NCBI GenBank assembly: GCA_963763575.1
Contig: CAVXPD010000011.1
Coordinates: 1-64,000 of the forward strand
DNA from: Bog-473 sp963763575
GTDB lineage: Bacteria; Actinomycetota; Acidimicrobiia; Acidimicrobiales; RAAP-2
Length of the DNA: 64,000 nucleotides
Direction: 5' to 3'
The position numbers were made by a program, and so were the translations under genes. Below, piece by piece: positions 51,627 through 60,781 of the stretch (position 1 is its first letter; each line of letters starts with the position of its first letter). The notes below the pieces were generated by a model. It saw only the letters and a program-made list of their open reading frames with translations, did not search any database and was not told the origin of the DNA.

Positions 51627-53429
51627 GTGAGCTCCCCCACCGTGACGAACGGCAACGGGCACGTGCCCGGTGCGGCTCCGGAGCGCTCGCGCTACCGCTG
51701 GCTGGCCCTGTCGACGGTGACGCTCGGCACGCTCATGGTCTTCATCAACCAGTCGATCGTGCTGATCTCGCTTCCGGACATCTTCCGGGGGATCTCGCTC
51801 AACCCGCTGACGCCGGGGAACACCGGCTACCTGCTGTGGATGCTGCTGGGCTTCATGGTCGTCCTCGCCGTGCTCGTGGTCACGCTGGGCCGGGTGGGGG
51901 ACATCTTCGGACGGGTCAAGATCTTCAACCTCGGGTTCGCGGTGTTCACCGCCTTCTCCATCTTGTTGGCGGTCACCCCGCTGACGGGCTCAGCCGGCGC
52001 TCTTTGGCTCATCGCCATGCGCATTGGCCAGGGCGTGGGCGGCGCCATGCTCTTCGCCAACTCGTCGGCCATCATCACCGATGCCTTCCCACCCGACAAG
52101 CGCGGCCTGGGCCTCGGCATCAACAACGTCGCGGCGGTGGCGGGCTCCTTCGTCGGGCTCGTACTGGGCGGACTGCTGGCTCCGGTGGAGTGGCGCCTCG
52201 TCTTCCTGATCTCGGTCCCGGTCGGCCTGTTCGGCACGCTGTGGGCCTACATGAAGCTCGAGGAGCGCAGCGTGCGCACCGCGGCCAAGATCGACTGGCT
52301 CGGGAACGTCACCTTCGCAGCCGGACTGATCCTGATCCTCGTGGGCATTACCTACGGCCTCCTGCCCTACGGCGGGCACACCATGGGCTGGACCAGCCCG
52401 GTGGTGATGGCAGAGATCTTCGGAGGCATCGCCATCCTGATCCTCTTCGGCTACATCGAGACGAGGGTGGCGCATCCGATGTTCCGCCTCGCCCTTTTCC
52501 GCATCCGCGCCTTCAGCGCCGGCAACGTGGCCAGCTTCCTGGCGTCGCTCAGCCGGGGCGGGCTGATGTTGATACTCATCATCTGGCTCCAGGGGATCTG
52601 GCTCCCGCTCCACGGCTACAGCTTCTCCCAGACGCCGTTGTGGGCCGGCATCTACATGATCCCCCTCACGGTCGGACTGCTCTTGGCCGGGCCGATCAGT
52701 GGCGTCCTGGCCGACCGCTACGGCGCACGCCCGTTCGCGACCGGCGGGCTGGTGCTGGTGGCGCTCACGTTCATCTTGCTCATCCAGCTACCCGTCGACT
52801 TCTCCTATCTCGGCTTCGCCGCGATCATCTTCTTCAACTCGGTGGGCATGGGCATGTTCATCGCGCCGAATCAGACCGGCATCATGAACAGCCTGCCGGC
52901 GTCCCAACGCGGCGCGGGCGCCGGGATGGCAGGCACGTTCAACTCGTCGGCCCAGGTGCTCTCCATCGGCATCTTCTTCACGCTGATCATCCTGGGGCTG
53001 GCCTCCACGCTGCCCTCCGCCCTCTTCCACGGCCTCACCGCCCAGGGCGTGAGCCCGGGAGTGGCCGCTCGGGTCTCGCACCTGCCCCCGGTCGGCAGCC
53101 TCTTCGCCGCCTTCCTGGGCTACAACCCGATGCAGACGCTCCTCGGCCCGGCCGAGCTCGCCCACCTGCCGCACGCCACGACGGCCTATCTGACCAGTCA
53201 TTCCTTCTTCCCACACCTGATCGCCCCGGCCTTCTCGGACGGCCTCACCGCGGCCTTCGCGTTCGCGGCCGGCGCGTGCATCCTCGGCGCCTTCGCGTCG
53301 CTGTTGCGGGGCGGCAAGTACCACTACGTGGAGACGCCGGCGGACGTGGCGGCCCGGGCCAAGAGCGGCGAGGACCGGGTCCCGGCCGAGGAGGCGGTGG
53401 CCGAGACCGAGCCATTGCTGGTGGACTGA
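51627..53429 (+). CDS. MFS drug/metabolite exporter (DHA2/EmrB-QacA type)
   Basis: About 600 residues from the GTG at 51627, with 14 hydrophobic spans. Motif A-like segments: VTLGRVGDIFGRVKIFNLGF between spans 2 and 3 and SGVLADRYGARPFATGG in the second half. Motif C-like GSFVGLVLGGLLAP is typical of antiporters. The first span contains NQSIVLISLPDI, the DHA2 motif D. A loop near residues 480-540 lies outside. It uses the proton gradient to export small compounds. It is followed after one base by the MerR regulator, so the two form an operon controlled from the palindrome upstream. Confidence 0.85.
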   Translation: MSSPTVTNGNGHVPGAAPERSRYRWLALSTVTLGTLMVFINQSIVLISLPDIFRGISLNPLTPGNTGYLLWMLLGFMVVLAVLVVTLGRVGDIFGRVKIFNLGFAVFTAFSILLAVTPLTGSAGALWLIAMRIGQGVGGAMLFANSSAIITDAFPPDKRGLGLGINNVAAVAGSFVGLVLGGLLAPVEWRLVFLISVPVGLFGTLWAYMKLEERSVRTAAKIDWLGNVTFAAGLILILVGITYGLLPYGGHTMGWTSPVVMAEIFGGIAILILFGYIETRVAHPMFRLALFRIRAFSAGNVASFLASLSRGGLMLILIIWLQGIWLPLHGYSFSQTPLWAGIYMIPLTVGLLLAGPISGVLADRYGARPFATGGLVLVALTFILLIQLPVDFSYLGFAAIIFFNSVGMGMFIAPNQTGIMNSLPASQRGAGAGMAGTFNSSAQVLSIGIFFTLIILGLASTLPSALFHGLTAQGVSPGVAARVSHLPPVGSLFAAFLGYNPMQTLLGPAELAHLPHATTAYLTSHSFFPHLIAPAFSDGLTAAFAFAAGACILGAFASLLRGGKYHYVETPADVAARAKSGEDRVPAEEAVAETEPLLVD

Positions 53430-53430
53430 C

Positions 53431-53967
53431 ATGTCCGTGACCGCCGCACCCCGCAAGCCAGCCCGGGCCGCCTCCGAGAGCGGCCATGAGCAGCCGGTCG
53501 ACGAAGCTGCCGGGTCCGTCGAGGCCGAGGCGGGGATCCGCATCAGCGACGCCGCGACCCGAGCGGGGGTATCGGCCCGCACGCTGCGCTACTACGAGGA
53601 GTTGGGCCTGCTTGCGCCCTCGCTCTATACGCCTGGGGGCGAGCGGCGCTACACGCTCGAGGACCTGGCCCAGTTGGAGCGGATCTTGGAGCTGCGCGAG
53701 GTGCTGGGCATGAACCTCGACGAGATCCGCGAGTTCCTGGCCCTCGAGACCAGGCTCGACGAGTTGCGGGCCGCCTACCGGGCCACCAGTGGCGCCACGA
53801 GCAAGAAGGCGCGCGCGGCGCAGAAAGCGACCTTGCGGGAGGCGCTGGAACTCAACGAATCCCTGGCCAAGCAGCTCGCCGACAAGCTCGCCCGCATGGA
53901 CGCGTTCCGGTCCAAGCTGGAGAGCGACGCCGAGCGTTGCCGCGAGCTGTTGGCCGAGTCCGACTGA
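53431..53967 (+). CDS. MerR-family transcriptional regulator
   Basis: 178 residues. Residues 36-105 form the MerR winged helix: IRISDAATRAGVSARTLRYY, EELGLLAPSLY, GGERRYTLEDLAQLERIL and NLDEIREFL. A long coiled coil follows (ALELNESLAKQLADKLARMD), giving the dimer. No cysteines or effector-binding domain, so the signal is unclear; the coiled coil itself may be the sensor. The 35-residue N-terminal extension is acidic/Ala-rich. It is co-transcribed with the exporter and likely autoregulates. Confidence 0.85.
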   Translation: MSVTAAPRKPARAASESGHEQPVDEAAGSVEAEAGIRISDAATRAGVSARTLRYYEELGLLAPSLYTPGGERRYTLEDLAQLERILELREVLGMNLDEIREFLALETRLDELRAAYRATSGATSKKARAAQKATLREALELNESLAKQLADKLARMDAFRSKLESDAERCRELLAESD

Positions 53968-54022
53968 ACCTCTGGCGGGTTCGCTGGAGTCACCGTCACC
54001 GTCGGCGCCTACGCTCGGCGCC

Positions 54023-54382
54023 GTGGCCTACGACGAGGACCTGGCCGAGCGGCTCCGCGCCCTGCTGGCGACGGAGCGGGGACTGAGCGAGAAGAGGATG
54101 TTCGGCGGGCTGGCGTTCCTGATCGGTGGCAACATGGCCCTCGCGGCCAGCCGCGAGGGCGGGATCCTTGTCCGGGTCGGTCCCGCGCAGTCCGGCAAGC
54201 TGGTCGCCACGACCAAGGCGTCGGTCGCAGTGATGCGCGGGCGGGCGATGCCCGGGTGGCTGCGGGTAGCGGGCGAGGACGTGCGGACGAAGCGGCAACT
54301 CGCCAAATGGGTCACACTCGCGACGACGTTCGCTCGCTCACTGCCGGCGAAGGGTCCGAGGAAGCGGTCGGCGAAGCGCTGA
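54023..54382 (+). CDS. TfoX N-terminal-domain protein
   Basis: 119 residues from the GTG at 54023. VAYDEDLAERLRALLA, then EKRMFGGLAFLIGGNMA and a C-terminal ...MRGRAMPGWLRVAGEDV match TfoX_N (PF04993) single-domain proteins. In gamma-proteobacteria the domain is part of a competence regulator; in actinobacteria the role of the stand-alone form is unknown. The C-terminus is Lys/Arg-rich (KGPRKRSAKR) and may bind nucleic acid. It lies between the MerR gene and the oxidase accessory genes without a clear operon. Confidence 0.8.
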   Translation: MAYDEDLAERLRALLATERGLSEKRMFGGLAFLIGGNMALAASREGGILVRVGPAQSGKLVATTKASVAVMRGRAMPGWLRVAGEDVRTKRQLAKWVTLATTFARSLPAKGPRKRSAKR

Positions 54383-54463
54383 GCGAAGCGCTGACACCCG
54401 CTCAGGGTGCGCCCGGTGTCGATGCCGGGAACAGCACCGACGTTCGGTCCTACCATGCTCTGA

Positions 54464-54736
54464 GTGAGACGCCGTTGGTTCTCCCCGCGCGCCGTGCTCT
54501 TGCACTTCGAGGTCCTGATCGTGGTGGCCGCCTGCGCGGCGGCGACGTGGTGGCAGGCCGGGCGCGCGCTCGGTGGCAACAGTCTCAGCTGGTTCTACAC
54601 CTTCGAGTGGCCGGTCTTCGCCGGGATCGCCCTCGCGGCGTGGTGGCACCTTATCCACGAGGACCCTGAGGCTCGGGCAGAGCGGCTACGCAAGCGCGAG
54701 GAGGTCGACCAGTCCAATCGCCAGGCGGAATGGTGA
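54464..54736 (+). CDS. Small two-span membrane protein
   Basis: 90 residues from a GTG at 54464. Two hydrophobic spans (VLLHFEVLIVVAACAAATWW and WPVFAGIALAAWWHLI) are linked by a short loop with GGNSLSWFYTFE; the C-terminus is charged and helical (EARAERLRKREEVDQSNRQA). Such proteins are often found close to cytochrome oxidase genes in actinobacteria. It may be an assembly or stability factor. No enzymatic motif. Confidence 0.6.
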   Translation: MRRRWFSPRAVLLHFEVLIVVAACAAATWWQAGRALGGNSLSWFYTFEWPVFAGIALAAWWHLIHEDPEARAERLRKREEVDQSNRQAEW

Positions 54737-54811
54737 CGGCAAGAGTGCAGGTACGACACGCCGGACAGGATCGCCCTGGCTAGCGTGAGCAGTGTGGATC
54801 CCGGGGGATCG

Positions 54812-55444
54812 ATGCAGACGGACGAGTTGCGCCGGGCCGCGCCGCGCCCGGCCCGGCGCGGGTGGAGATCCAAGGACCGGGTGTTCATCTGGGTGGCCGC
54901 CGTAGCGGGCGTCGGCCTCGTCGGTTTCGTCGTGTTCGTGATAGTCCGGGGGCCTTCGCAGCCCGCGGGGCCGGGGACCGCAGCGCTTGAGGCGCCGCCG
55001 CCGGCCACGCTCAAGCCTGGCACGACCGCCCCGGCGTTCTCCTTACCGGCCCTCGGCGGCGGCGATCCGGTGTCACTGTCCGCCTTCCGCGGCACGCCGG
55101 TCATCGTCAACTTCTTCGCGTCATGGTGTCGTGACTGCCAGGCCGAGCTCGGCGCGGTAGCGACGGTGGCTCGGCGGAGCGCCGGTCACGTCGCCGTGGT
55201 CGGCGTCGACTCGAACGAGAGCTCAGACGCGGCGGCCACGCGACTGCTCGCAGCTGCCCACGCGACCTACCCGGTGGCGCTCGACAACAGCGCCAGGGTG
55301 GCGACGCGGTACCTCATCAACGCGCTCCCGGTGAGCTACTTCCTGAACGCGGACGGCCAGGTTGTCGGCGCCGCGCTCGGCCCCCAGACCGTCACCTCGC
55401 TCGATCGGTGGGTGGCGCGCCTCGAGAAGAGGGCGAGCCGGTGA
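54812..55444 (+). CDS. TlpA-like thioredoxin-fold protein, membrane-anchored
   Basis: About 210 residues. The ATG at 54812 is preceded by GGGGGA; a GTG at 54785 is the alternative. One membrane span (FIWVAAVAGVGLVGFVVFVI) anchors the protein, then a Pro-rich linker and a TlpA/ResA-type domain: APAFSLPALGGGDPVSLSAF, VNFFASWCRDCQAELGAV with the WCxxC redox pair, and ALPVSYFLNADGQVV with the cis-Pro. It probably reduces disulphides outside the membrane, for example in the CuA centre of the oxidase. Its stop overlaps the SCO1-like gene as GTGA. Confidence 0.8.
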   Translation: MQTDELRRAAPRPARRGWRSKDRVFIWVAAVAGVGLVGFVVFVIVRGPSQPAGPGTAALEAPPPATLKPGTTAPAFSLPALGGGDPVSLSAFRGTPVIVNFFASWCRDCQAELGAVATVARRSAGHVAVVGVDSNESSDAAATRLLAAAHATYPVALDNSARVATRYLINALPVSYFLNADGQVVGAALGPQTVTSLDRWVARLEKRASR

Positions 55445-56343
55445 GCGGACCCGTCGACTCGGCGGGTGGCGCGCCCGTCGAACCCCCGGGAAGCGGACCC
55501 GCAACGGACGCGACCCCCGACGGCCCTGGGATCGACCGTGCGGCTGCGCTGGCGGAGGGTGCGCCCGGCGTCCCCTCGCGCTTCATCTGGTGGGTGCTCG
55601 GGGCGGTCCTCCTGGTGAGCCTGGGCGGTCTCGTCGGCGAGCGTGTGCTCTCGGCCGTCGGACTCAACGCCTCGTCCTCGTCGGTAACTACGACTACGGC
55701 GCCGAACCCGGTGCACACGTCGCCGGCGGATACGCCCGCACCACCCAGCCCCGACCGCACCCTCGATGCGCCGCTCGCGTCGTTCATGGGCATGAGCACA
55801 CCGACCCCACGGCTCGCTACCCCATTCACCCTCACCGACCAGCGCGGTCAGCCGGTGTCGGTGCCATCGCAACCCCGGCGCGTCGTGGTGCTCACGTTCT
55901 TCAACGCGCCGTGCAACGACATTTGCCCCGTTTTGGCCTCGGAGATCGCGCAGGCCGATGCCGACCTCGGGAAGCAGGAGGCCGACGTCGAGTTCGTCAC
56001 GGTCAACACCGACCCGGCTGCGCTCGCTTCGTCCGCGGATGCGCCCGCAGTGAGCGGGACCGCGCTCGGCACACTGTCGAATTGGCATATGGTCACGGGG
56101 CCGCTCGCCTCCCTCAACCGGTTGTGGAAGGCCTACGGCGTCTCGATCTCGCTCGACCCCAAAACGGCCGTGGTGGTGCACAACGACGTCATGGACTTCG
56201 TGGACCCGCGGGGGTCTGTGCGCTACCGCACCACGCCGTTCGCCAACGAGAGCTCTAAAGGGACGTTCACACTCGCAGCGTCGAGCGAAGCGCGTTGGGC
56301 TCAGGGCATCGCCACCTACGCCGGAAGGCTCGTCGGGCCGTGA
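55441..56343 (+). CDS. SCO1/SenC-family copper chaperone
   Basis: About 300 residues from the GTG at 55441. After an Ala/Pro-rich cytoplasmic part comes one span (FIWWVLGAVLLVSLGGLVG), a Thr/Pro linker and the SCO domain. This includes PFTLTDQRGQPV, then VLTFFNAPCNDICPVLASEI with the CxxxC copper site, FVTVNTDP, and VVHNDVMDFVDP with the third ligand His. SCO proteins deliver copper to CuA of subunit II. It is part of the TlpA-SCO1 operon that runs towards the oxidase cluster. Confidence 0.85.
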   Translation: MSGPVDSAGGAPVEPPGSGPATDATPDGPGIDRAAALAEGAPGVPSRFIWWVLGAVLLVSLGGLVGERVLSAVGLNASSSSVTTTTAPNPVHTSPADTPAPPSPDRTLDAPLASFMGMSTPTPRLATPFTLTDQRGQPVSVPSQPRRVVVLTFFNAPCNDICPVLASEIAQADADLGKQEADVEFVTVNTDPAALASSADAPAVSGTALGTLSNWHMVTGPLASLNRLWKAYGVSISLDPKTAVVVHNDVMDFVDPRGSVRYRTTPFANESSKGTFTLAASSEARWAQGIATYAGRLVGP

Positions 56344-57002
56344 CCCCGACGGCCGCCGCCGCCCCCGACGTCAAGAAGAAGCCGATCTGGCAACGCCACC
56401 GGGGAGCCGCCATCGCCGTGGCGGTGGCGGTGATCGCCCTGATCACGGTGCTCACCGACCTGCCGACCGCGACGACGCGGGCAAGCGACATCAGCGAAGA
56501 GCAAAGCGTGATGAGCGAGATGAACTCCGACCTGCACCCCTGTGCCTATGCGGTCAACCAGGCTCTCGGCATTTGGGCGCTGCAGGTGAAACACCAGCTC
56601 AGCCAGGCCGAACGCGCCCCGACGCCGGGCATCTTGAGCGACGACCAGTCGGCGTGCTCGTTCACCAACGAGGGCATCTACGACCTGACTAGCAATCTCC
56701 AGGTGCCCAGCACCGCCGCCGGCAAGCAGCTGGGCGACCTCGTGTATACCGCCACGCTGTGGGTTACGTCGGACGCGCTACAGGCGATCGAGGACGTGCA
56801 AAGGCTGTTGAACGACCCGCACAACGCCGCAGTGGCGCGCAACCTCTCGAAGGAGGAGGGCCTGTTGGCGTCGGACCGACGCGCAGGCCTGGCCGAGGAG
56901 AACGCCGCCGACCACGACCTCGACACCCGGCTGCAGCCCGTTGACCTGCCCTCGGTGAGCTCGCTGACGGCGACCTCGTCGGAGGCTTCGTCCGCCGGCT
57001 GA
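56340..57002 (+). CDS. Membrane-anchored protein of unknown function in the oxidase locus
   Basis: 220 residues from the GTG at 56340 (GTGA overlap). A basic N-terminus and one span (RGAAIAVAVAVIALITVLTD) are followed by a helical extracytoplasmic domain with two cysteines (HPCAYAV and QSACSF), likely joined by a disulphide and so a possible TlpA substrate. There is no known family. Its stop is two bases from the end of the convergent CtaG gene. Confidence 0.65.
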   Translation: MTPTAAAAPDVKKKPIWQRHRGAAIAVAVAVIALITVLTDLPTATTRASDISEEQSVMSEMNSDLHPCAYAVNQALGIWALQVKHQLSQAERAPTPGILSDDQSACSFTNEGIYDLTSNLQVPSTAAGKQLGDLVYTATLWVTSDALQAIEDVQRLLNDPHNAAVARNLSKEEGLLASDRRAGLAEENAADHDLDTRLQPVDLPSVSSLTATSSEASSAG

Positions 57003-57004
57003 GC

Positions 57005-57820
57005 TCAGGGCGCCGGCGAGGCGCCTCCCCGTCTGGGATTGAACGGGGCTGTCCCCCGGCGGCGCTCGGCACGGGCCAACGTCTGGAGCTCCGTGTCCGG
57101 GTCCTCCTCGGATTGCAGCCAGGTGAGTGCGTTCCAGAAGATGACTGGCACGAACGTGCCCGCAGCGACCGCCCAGAGGACCCCGGCCGCGATCTGCTGG
57201 TCGGCCGCGGCGCTCAGGCCCCCGGCCAGGTGCGAGAAGTTGTGGTAGAAGCCGCGGTTCGACAACCCGGTGACGTAGGCGAGGATCCAGAAGGCCCACA
57301 TGCAGAAGGCGCCGAGCACCGCCCGGCGGAGGTGCCCCGAACGCGGTGCGAGCGGGGGGGACGGCAGCAGCTCCAGCCACAACCCGAGCCCGAAGACGAT
57401 CAGGACGGCCGCTTCGACGATGGCCAACCAGCCGTGGGCGGACACGGTGCTCACTGCGCCAGGGGTGTGCCATGCGATCGCCACGCCGACGTCGCAGGCG
57501 ATGTAGGCGAGGGACCACGGCAGCTCCCGGTGGCGCCGCCGGCGATCGGCCAACCGGTCGGCCGGGCGGGGCCGCTCGCCGGGCGTCCCGTCGCCCGCCA
57601 GCCCGAGTAGGCGCCAGGGGGCGCCGAGGGTGACGAGCGCCGGCACGGCGATCGCGAGGAGCGAGAACTGCAATGCGGCCGCGTACTCGGCGCGGCGCGC
57701 CAGCGTGGCGAGCGGGGGGACTAGGACGAGGACGGCGAGAAGAGCGGCCACCAGGAGGCATCCGGTCCGCCAGGCCGGAGGACGCGGATGGGGCCGCCGC
57801 TCGGCAGCCCCGGTGCTCAT
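57005..57820 (-). CDS. ctaG: CtaG-like cytochrome c oxidase assembly protein (first copy)
   Basis: 271 residues from the ATG at 57820, which overlaps the stop of the small membrane ORF. Six or seven spans. CtaG-family marks: VALAWHTPG-like AIAWHTPGAV with a His at the membrane face, FWILAYVTGLSNRGFYHNFS, AAADQQIAAGVLWAVAAG and FVPVIFWNALTWL. Caa3_CtaG proteins help insert copper and assemble the oxidase. This copy is more diverged than the one at 62.6 kb. It is the last gene of the oxidase operon. Confidence 0.75.
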   Translation of the reverse strand: MSTGAAERRPHPRPPAWRTGCLLVAALLAVLVLVPPLATLARRAEYAAALQFSLLAIAVPALVTLGAPWRLLGLAGDGTPGERPRPADRLADRRRRHRELPWSLAYIACDVGVAIAWHTPGAVSTVSAHGWLAIVEAAVLIVFGLGLWLELLPSPPLAPRSGHLRRAVLGAFCMWAFWILAYVTGLSNRGFYHNFSHLAGGLSAAADQQIAAGVLWAVAAGTFVPVIFWNALTWLQSEEDPDTELQTLARAERRRGTAPFNPRRGGASPAP

Positions 57821-57960
57821 CTCGTCGAGCTGGAGCTCGTCGACCTGGAGCGGCGCCTTGTGGGCCGGCGTACGAAGAATCCCCAGAGGCAAACTACCGC
57901 CAGGGTCCCGACAGGGATGGCGAAGGTCAGAGCCTGGGTGCCGGCAAGGTCAGCGATCAT
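57817..57960 (-). CDS. 47-residue single-span membrane protein
   Basis: Short ORF from the ATG at 57960: MIADLAGTQALTFAIPVGTL, a membrane span ending in LWGFFVRRP, and a basic/Ser-rich end. It is joined to CtaG by an ATGA overlap and follows subunit III by 33 bases. Size and position recall the small subunits or assembly peptides of actinobacterial oxidases. It is too short for a family call, but the overlap and composition support translation. Confidence 0.6.
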   Translation of the reverse strand: MIADLAGTQALTFAIPVGTLAVVCLWGFFVRRPTRRRSRSTSSSSTR

Positions 57961-57993
57961 GACGGACACCCTCCCCTTGGCTCAGATGACGAC

Positions 57994-58671
57994 TCAGATG
58001 ACATAGAAGAGTACCCAGAAGAACGTCGCCAGCAGGCCGGTGAAGCCCCAGAAGTAGGAGCAGCCGTTCAGGTTGACGCGAAACAGCCGGGCCACGGGCA
58101 AGGTCGAGTTCGGAGCGCCGCCGTCCTGTGTCATGGCTCGGCGCAAGCGGAGCTCGCGGGCGAGGATCGTCTCGATCCAGTAGGTCCCGCTGACCAGGAG
58201 CACGACGTTCATCACCCCCCACGCGATGAAGCACGAGGCATAACCGCTCGAGGCCGGGAAGAAGGGCAGCTGCGTGAGTTGGTAGATCTGGAGCCCGATG
58301 GCGAGGAGGCCGCCGGCGACCGCTGTCCACCCGGCCACCTGCCAATCGAGCGTCTCGTTGATGCGGAAACGTCGCTCTCCGAACTGGACGATCAGGGCGC
58401 AGGCCACCGTCACGGCGAAGATGGCGGCACCGAGACCAGTGGGCGCGGTGATCCCTCCCGGCCGCCACAGGTCCTCGTTGTTTGCCGAGCGGAGGTAGAA
58501 GTAGGCGAACGCCAACGCAGCGAAGCCGAAGGCGAAGATGCCGATGAGCAGCCGGCTGCCGGTCCAGAGGGCGCCCTCCTGGGCGCGCAGTTCGAACGCG
58601 ATCTCCTCTGGTGTCTCCCTGAGTTCGCCGAAGCTCTCGAACTGCTGGTTGTCGACCGGTTGGTGTGCCAT
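57994..58671 (-). CDS. ctaE: Cytochrome c oxidase subunit III
   Basis: About 225 residues from the ATG at 58671 with GAGG five bases upstream; a GTG at 58686 overlapping the subunit I stop is an alternative. Five or six spans. LWTGSRLLIGIFAFGFAALA, AYFYLRS, ETLDWQVAGWTAVAGGLL and a C-terminal VNLNGCSYFWGFTGLLATFF are consistent with actinobacterial subunit III. It stabilises subunit I and may line the oxygen path. It follows subunit I directly in the operon. Confidence 0.85.
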   Translation of the reverse strand: MAHQPVDNQQFESFGELRETPEEIAFELRAQEGALWTGSRLLIGIFAFGFAALAFAYFYLRSANNEDLWRPGGITAPTGLGAAIFAVTVACALIVQFGERRFRINETLDWQVAGWTAVAGGLLAIGLQIYQLTQLPFFPASSGYASCFIAWGVMNVVLLVSGTYWIETILARELRLRRAMTQDGGAPNSTLPVARLFRVNLNGCSYFWGFTGLLATFFWVLFYVI

Positions 58672-58682
58672 GGCCCCCTCGC

Positions 58683-60719
58683 TCACGCCATGGGCGGGCG
58701 CGGATCGTCGCCGCGTTCCAGGCCCCTGCGTTCGTCCGACCCCAGCGGTTCGCCCGCTTCAATCGATTCGCCCGGCACCCCCACCGTCGCCATGACCTTT
58801 CCCAGGTCCGCCACCGGCGGCGCGTCCGGCTCCCCATAGTGGTAGGGGTCGTTCAGGATGACGGGGATGTGCTCGAAGTTGTACCAGGGAACCGGCGTGG
58901 GCGTCTGCCACTCCAGGCCCAGCGAGTTCCACGGGTTCTGGGGCGCCGGGTGCGGGTTCAGGTAGATCGACCAGATGAAGTTCACGATGAACAACAGGAA
59001 CGAGGCGCCGAGGAAGTAGGCGCTGAAGCTGGCGATGTCGTTCAGCGTCTGCAGGTTGGTGGCGTACTCGAAGACGCGCCGGGGCTGGCCCAGGAGCCCG
59101 ATCAAGAACATCGGGAAGAACGTGAGGTTGAAGAAGATGAAGAAGGTCCAGAAGTGCCACTTGCTCAGCTTGCGGTTCATCGTCTTCCCCGTGATCTTGG
59201 GGAACCAGTAGTAGAACCCGCCGAACAAGGCGAAGATCAGGCCACCCAGGATCGTGTAGTGGAAGTGGGACAACACGAAGAAGCTTCCGTGCACCGTCAC
59301 GTTGACGGGGACGTCGGACAGGAACACGCCCGTCACGCCGCCGATCAAGAAGTTGAACAACATGCCGAGACAGAACAGCATCGGCGTGTCGAATCTGATT
59401 TTCGCCTTCCAGAGCGTGCCGAGGGTGACGAGAAACAAGAAGCCGGTCGGGATGGAGATGAGTTCCGTCGTCAGCATGAACAGCGGCCGCATGTCGGGGT
59501 TGATGCCGCTCTGGAACAGGTGGTGCTGCCAGACGAAGAATGACAGCAGCGTGACCCCCAATATCCCCGCCGCCGCGACCCGGTAGGCGAAGAGCGGTTT
59601 GCGGGTGAAAACCGGGATGATCTCCATCACGATGCCGAACCCCGGCAGGGCCATGATGTAGACCTCCGGGTGGCCGAAGAACCAGAAGAGGTTCTGCCAC
59701 AGGAAGCTGCTGCCTCCGTGCTCGTTCACGAAGAACGCGGTCTCCGCGGTGCGGTCGAGGATCCCGGCGAGGCAGGCCACCACGAGGGTCGGTGTGGCCA
59801 GCGTGAGCAACGCGGTGGTGGCCAGGATGCCCCAGACGAAGATCGGCACCCGGCCCCAGGTCATGCCGGGCGCGCGGTAATTGATGATCGTGGCGGCGAG
59901 GTTGAAGCCCGCCAGGATCATCCCGATGCCGATCACGCCGAAGCCGACGAGATAGGAATCCATGCCGCCCCCCGCCTGGGTCTGCAGCGGGGCGTAGCCC
60001 GTCCACCCCGTCGGGAACCCGCCGAAGAACAGCGCGCTGACGATCACCAGATAGCCAGCGCTGAAGATCCAGAAGGAGAAGGACTCGACCCGTGGGTAGG
60101 CCATGCGCCGCGAGCCGATCATGAGCGGGACGAGCCAATTGCCGAGCGGCCCCACCACCGCGGAGGAGGCCATCATCATCATGATCGTGCCGTGCTCGCT
60201 CACGATGGCGATGTAGACCCCCGGCCCGAACACGTGGCTGGTCGGGCTCAGCAGCTCGGTGCGGATGAGCATGGCGAGCAGCCCACCGGTGAAGAGGAAC
60301 AGGAGCACGCCGACGGCGTACTGGTAGCCCACCACCTTGTGGTCGTCGGTCATCCGGAAGTAGCGCACCCAGGTCCGCTCGGGCGGCGGCGGCATGGGCT
60401 CGTGCCCCACGATCTTCGCCAGCGGATAGGTGAGCCCGCCGATGCCGGCCATCCACCCGACCACCCCGAAGACCAGTCCCAGCACTATCGCCACGTCGTT
60501 CGACCCTGACGCGCCCGCTGTCTGTTGGTAGCCGCTGGCGATGACGTTGCCGAGCCAGTGGCCGAAGAAGTAGCCGCCGACGGCCCCGCCCATCGCCCAC
60601 AGGATGTGGGGACGCAACCAGGGCGAGCGGCGCCATGACGGCGGTGAGGGCGGTCGATCGCCGACGTCCTCTTCCCCGGGGTACTCGAACTCTTCGGCCT
60701 GGGTGGTGTCAATCGCCAT
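58683..60719 (-). CDS. ctaD: Cytochrome c oxidase subunit I with N-terminal membrane extension
   Basis: 678 residues. The first 110 residues form an extra module with two spans (LWAMGGAVGGYFFGHWLG and VAIVLGLVFGVVGWMAGIGG), not part of the core enzyme. The core begins YFRMTDDHKVVGYQYAVG. Ligand histidines can be assigned: SEHGTIMMMM (first heme), FFGHPEVYIMALPGFG (CuB, with the His-Pro-Glu-Val-Tyr crosslink motif), WQHHLF (CuB pair), and FVLSHFHYTILGG (both hemes). It is a heme-copper oxidase reducing oxygen to water and pumping protons. It is followed by subunit III and preceded by subunit II in the same operon. Confidence 0.9.
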   Translation of the reverse strand: MAIDTTQAEEFEYPGEEDVGDRPPSPPSWRRSPWLRPHILWAMGGAVGGYFFGHWLGNVIASGYQQTAGASGSNDVAIVLGLVFGVVGWMAGIGGLTYPLAKIVGHEPMPPPPERTWVRYFRMTDDHKVVGYQYAVGVLLFLFTGGLLAMLIRTELLSPTSHVFGPGVYIAIVSEHGTIMMMMASSAVVGPLGNWLVPLMIGSRRMAYPRVESFSFWIFSAGYLVIVSALFFGGFPTGWTGYAPLQTQAGGGMDSYLVGFGVIGIGMILAGFNLAATIINYRAPGMTWGRVPIFVWGILATTALLTLATPTLVVACLAGILDRTAETAFFVNEHGGSSFLWQNLFWFFGHPEVYIMALPGFGIVMEIIPVFTRKPLFAYRVAAAGILGVTLLSFFVWQHHLFQSGINPDMRPLFMLTTELISIPTGFLFLVTLGTLWKAKIRFDTPMLFCLGMLFNFLIGGVTGVFLSDVPVNVTVHGSFFVLSHFHYTILGGLIFALFGGFYYWFPKITGKTMNRKLSKWHFWTFFIFFNLTFFPMFLIGLLGQPRRVFEYATNLQTLNDIASFSAYFLGASFLLFIVNFIWSIYLNPHPAPQNPWNSLGLEWQTPTPVPWYNFEHIPVILNDPYHYGEPDAPPVADLGKVMATVGVPGESIEAGEPLGSDERRGLERGDDPRPPMA

Positions 60720-60781
60720 GCCTGTGCCCCCTCGTCTCGGGAGGTTGGTCGTCTCGTCGTCCGCAAAGACCGGCGTTCACG

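Noticed and set aside
51623..53440. A 605-codon frame overlapping the MFS exporter in another frame
   Set aside because: Composition is Arg/His/Pro-rich without hydrophobic spans, as expected for a shifted frame of GC-rich DNA, and the exporter frame is clearly real.
58759..60636. A 625-codon frame opposite in register to subunit I
   Set aside because: It is a shifted frame of the subunit I gene, with no motif; the subunit I frame has all heme and copper ligands.
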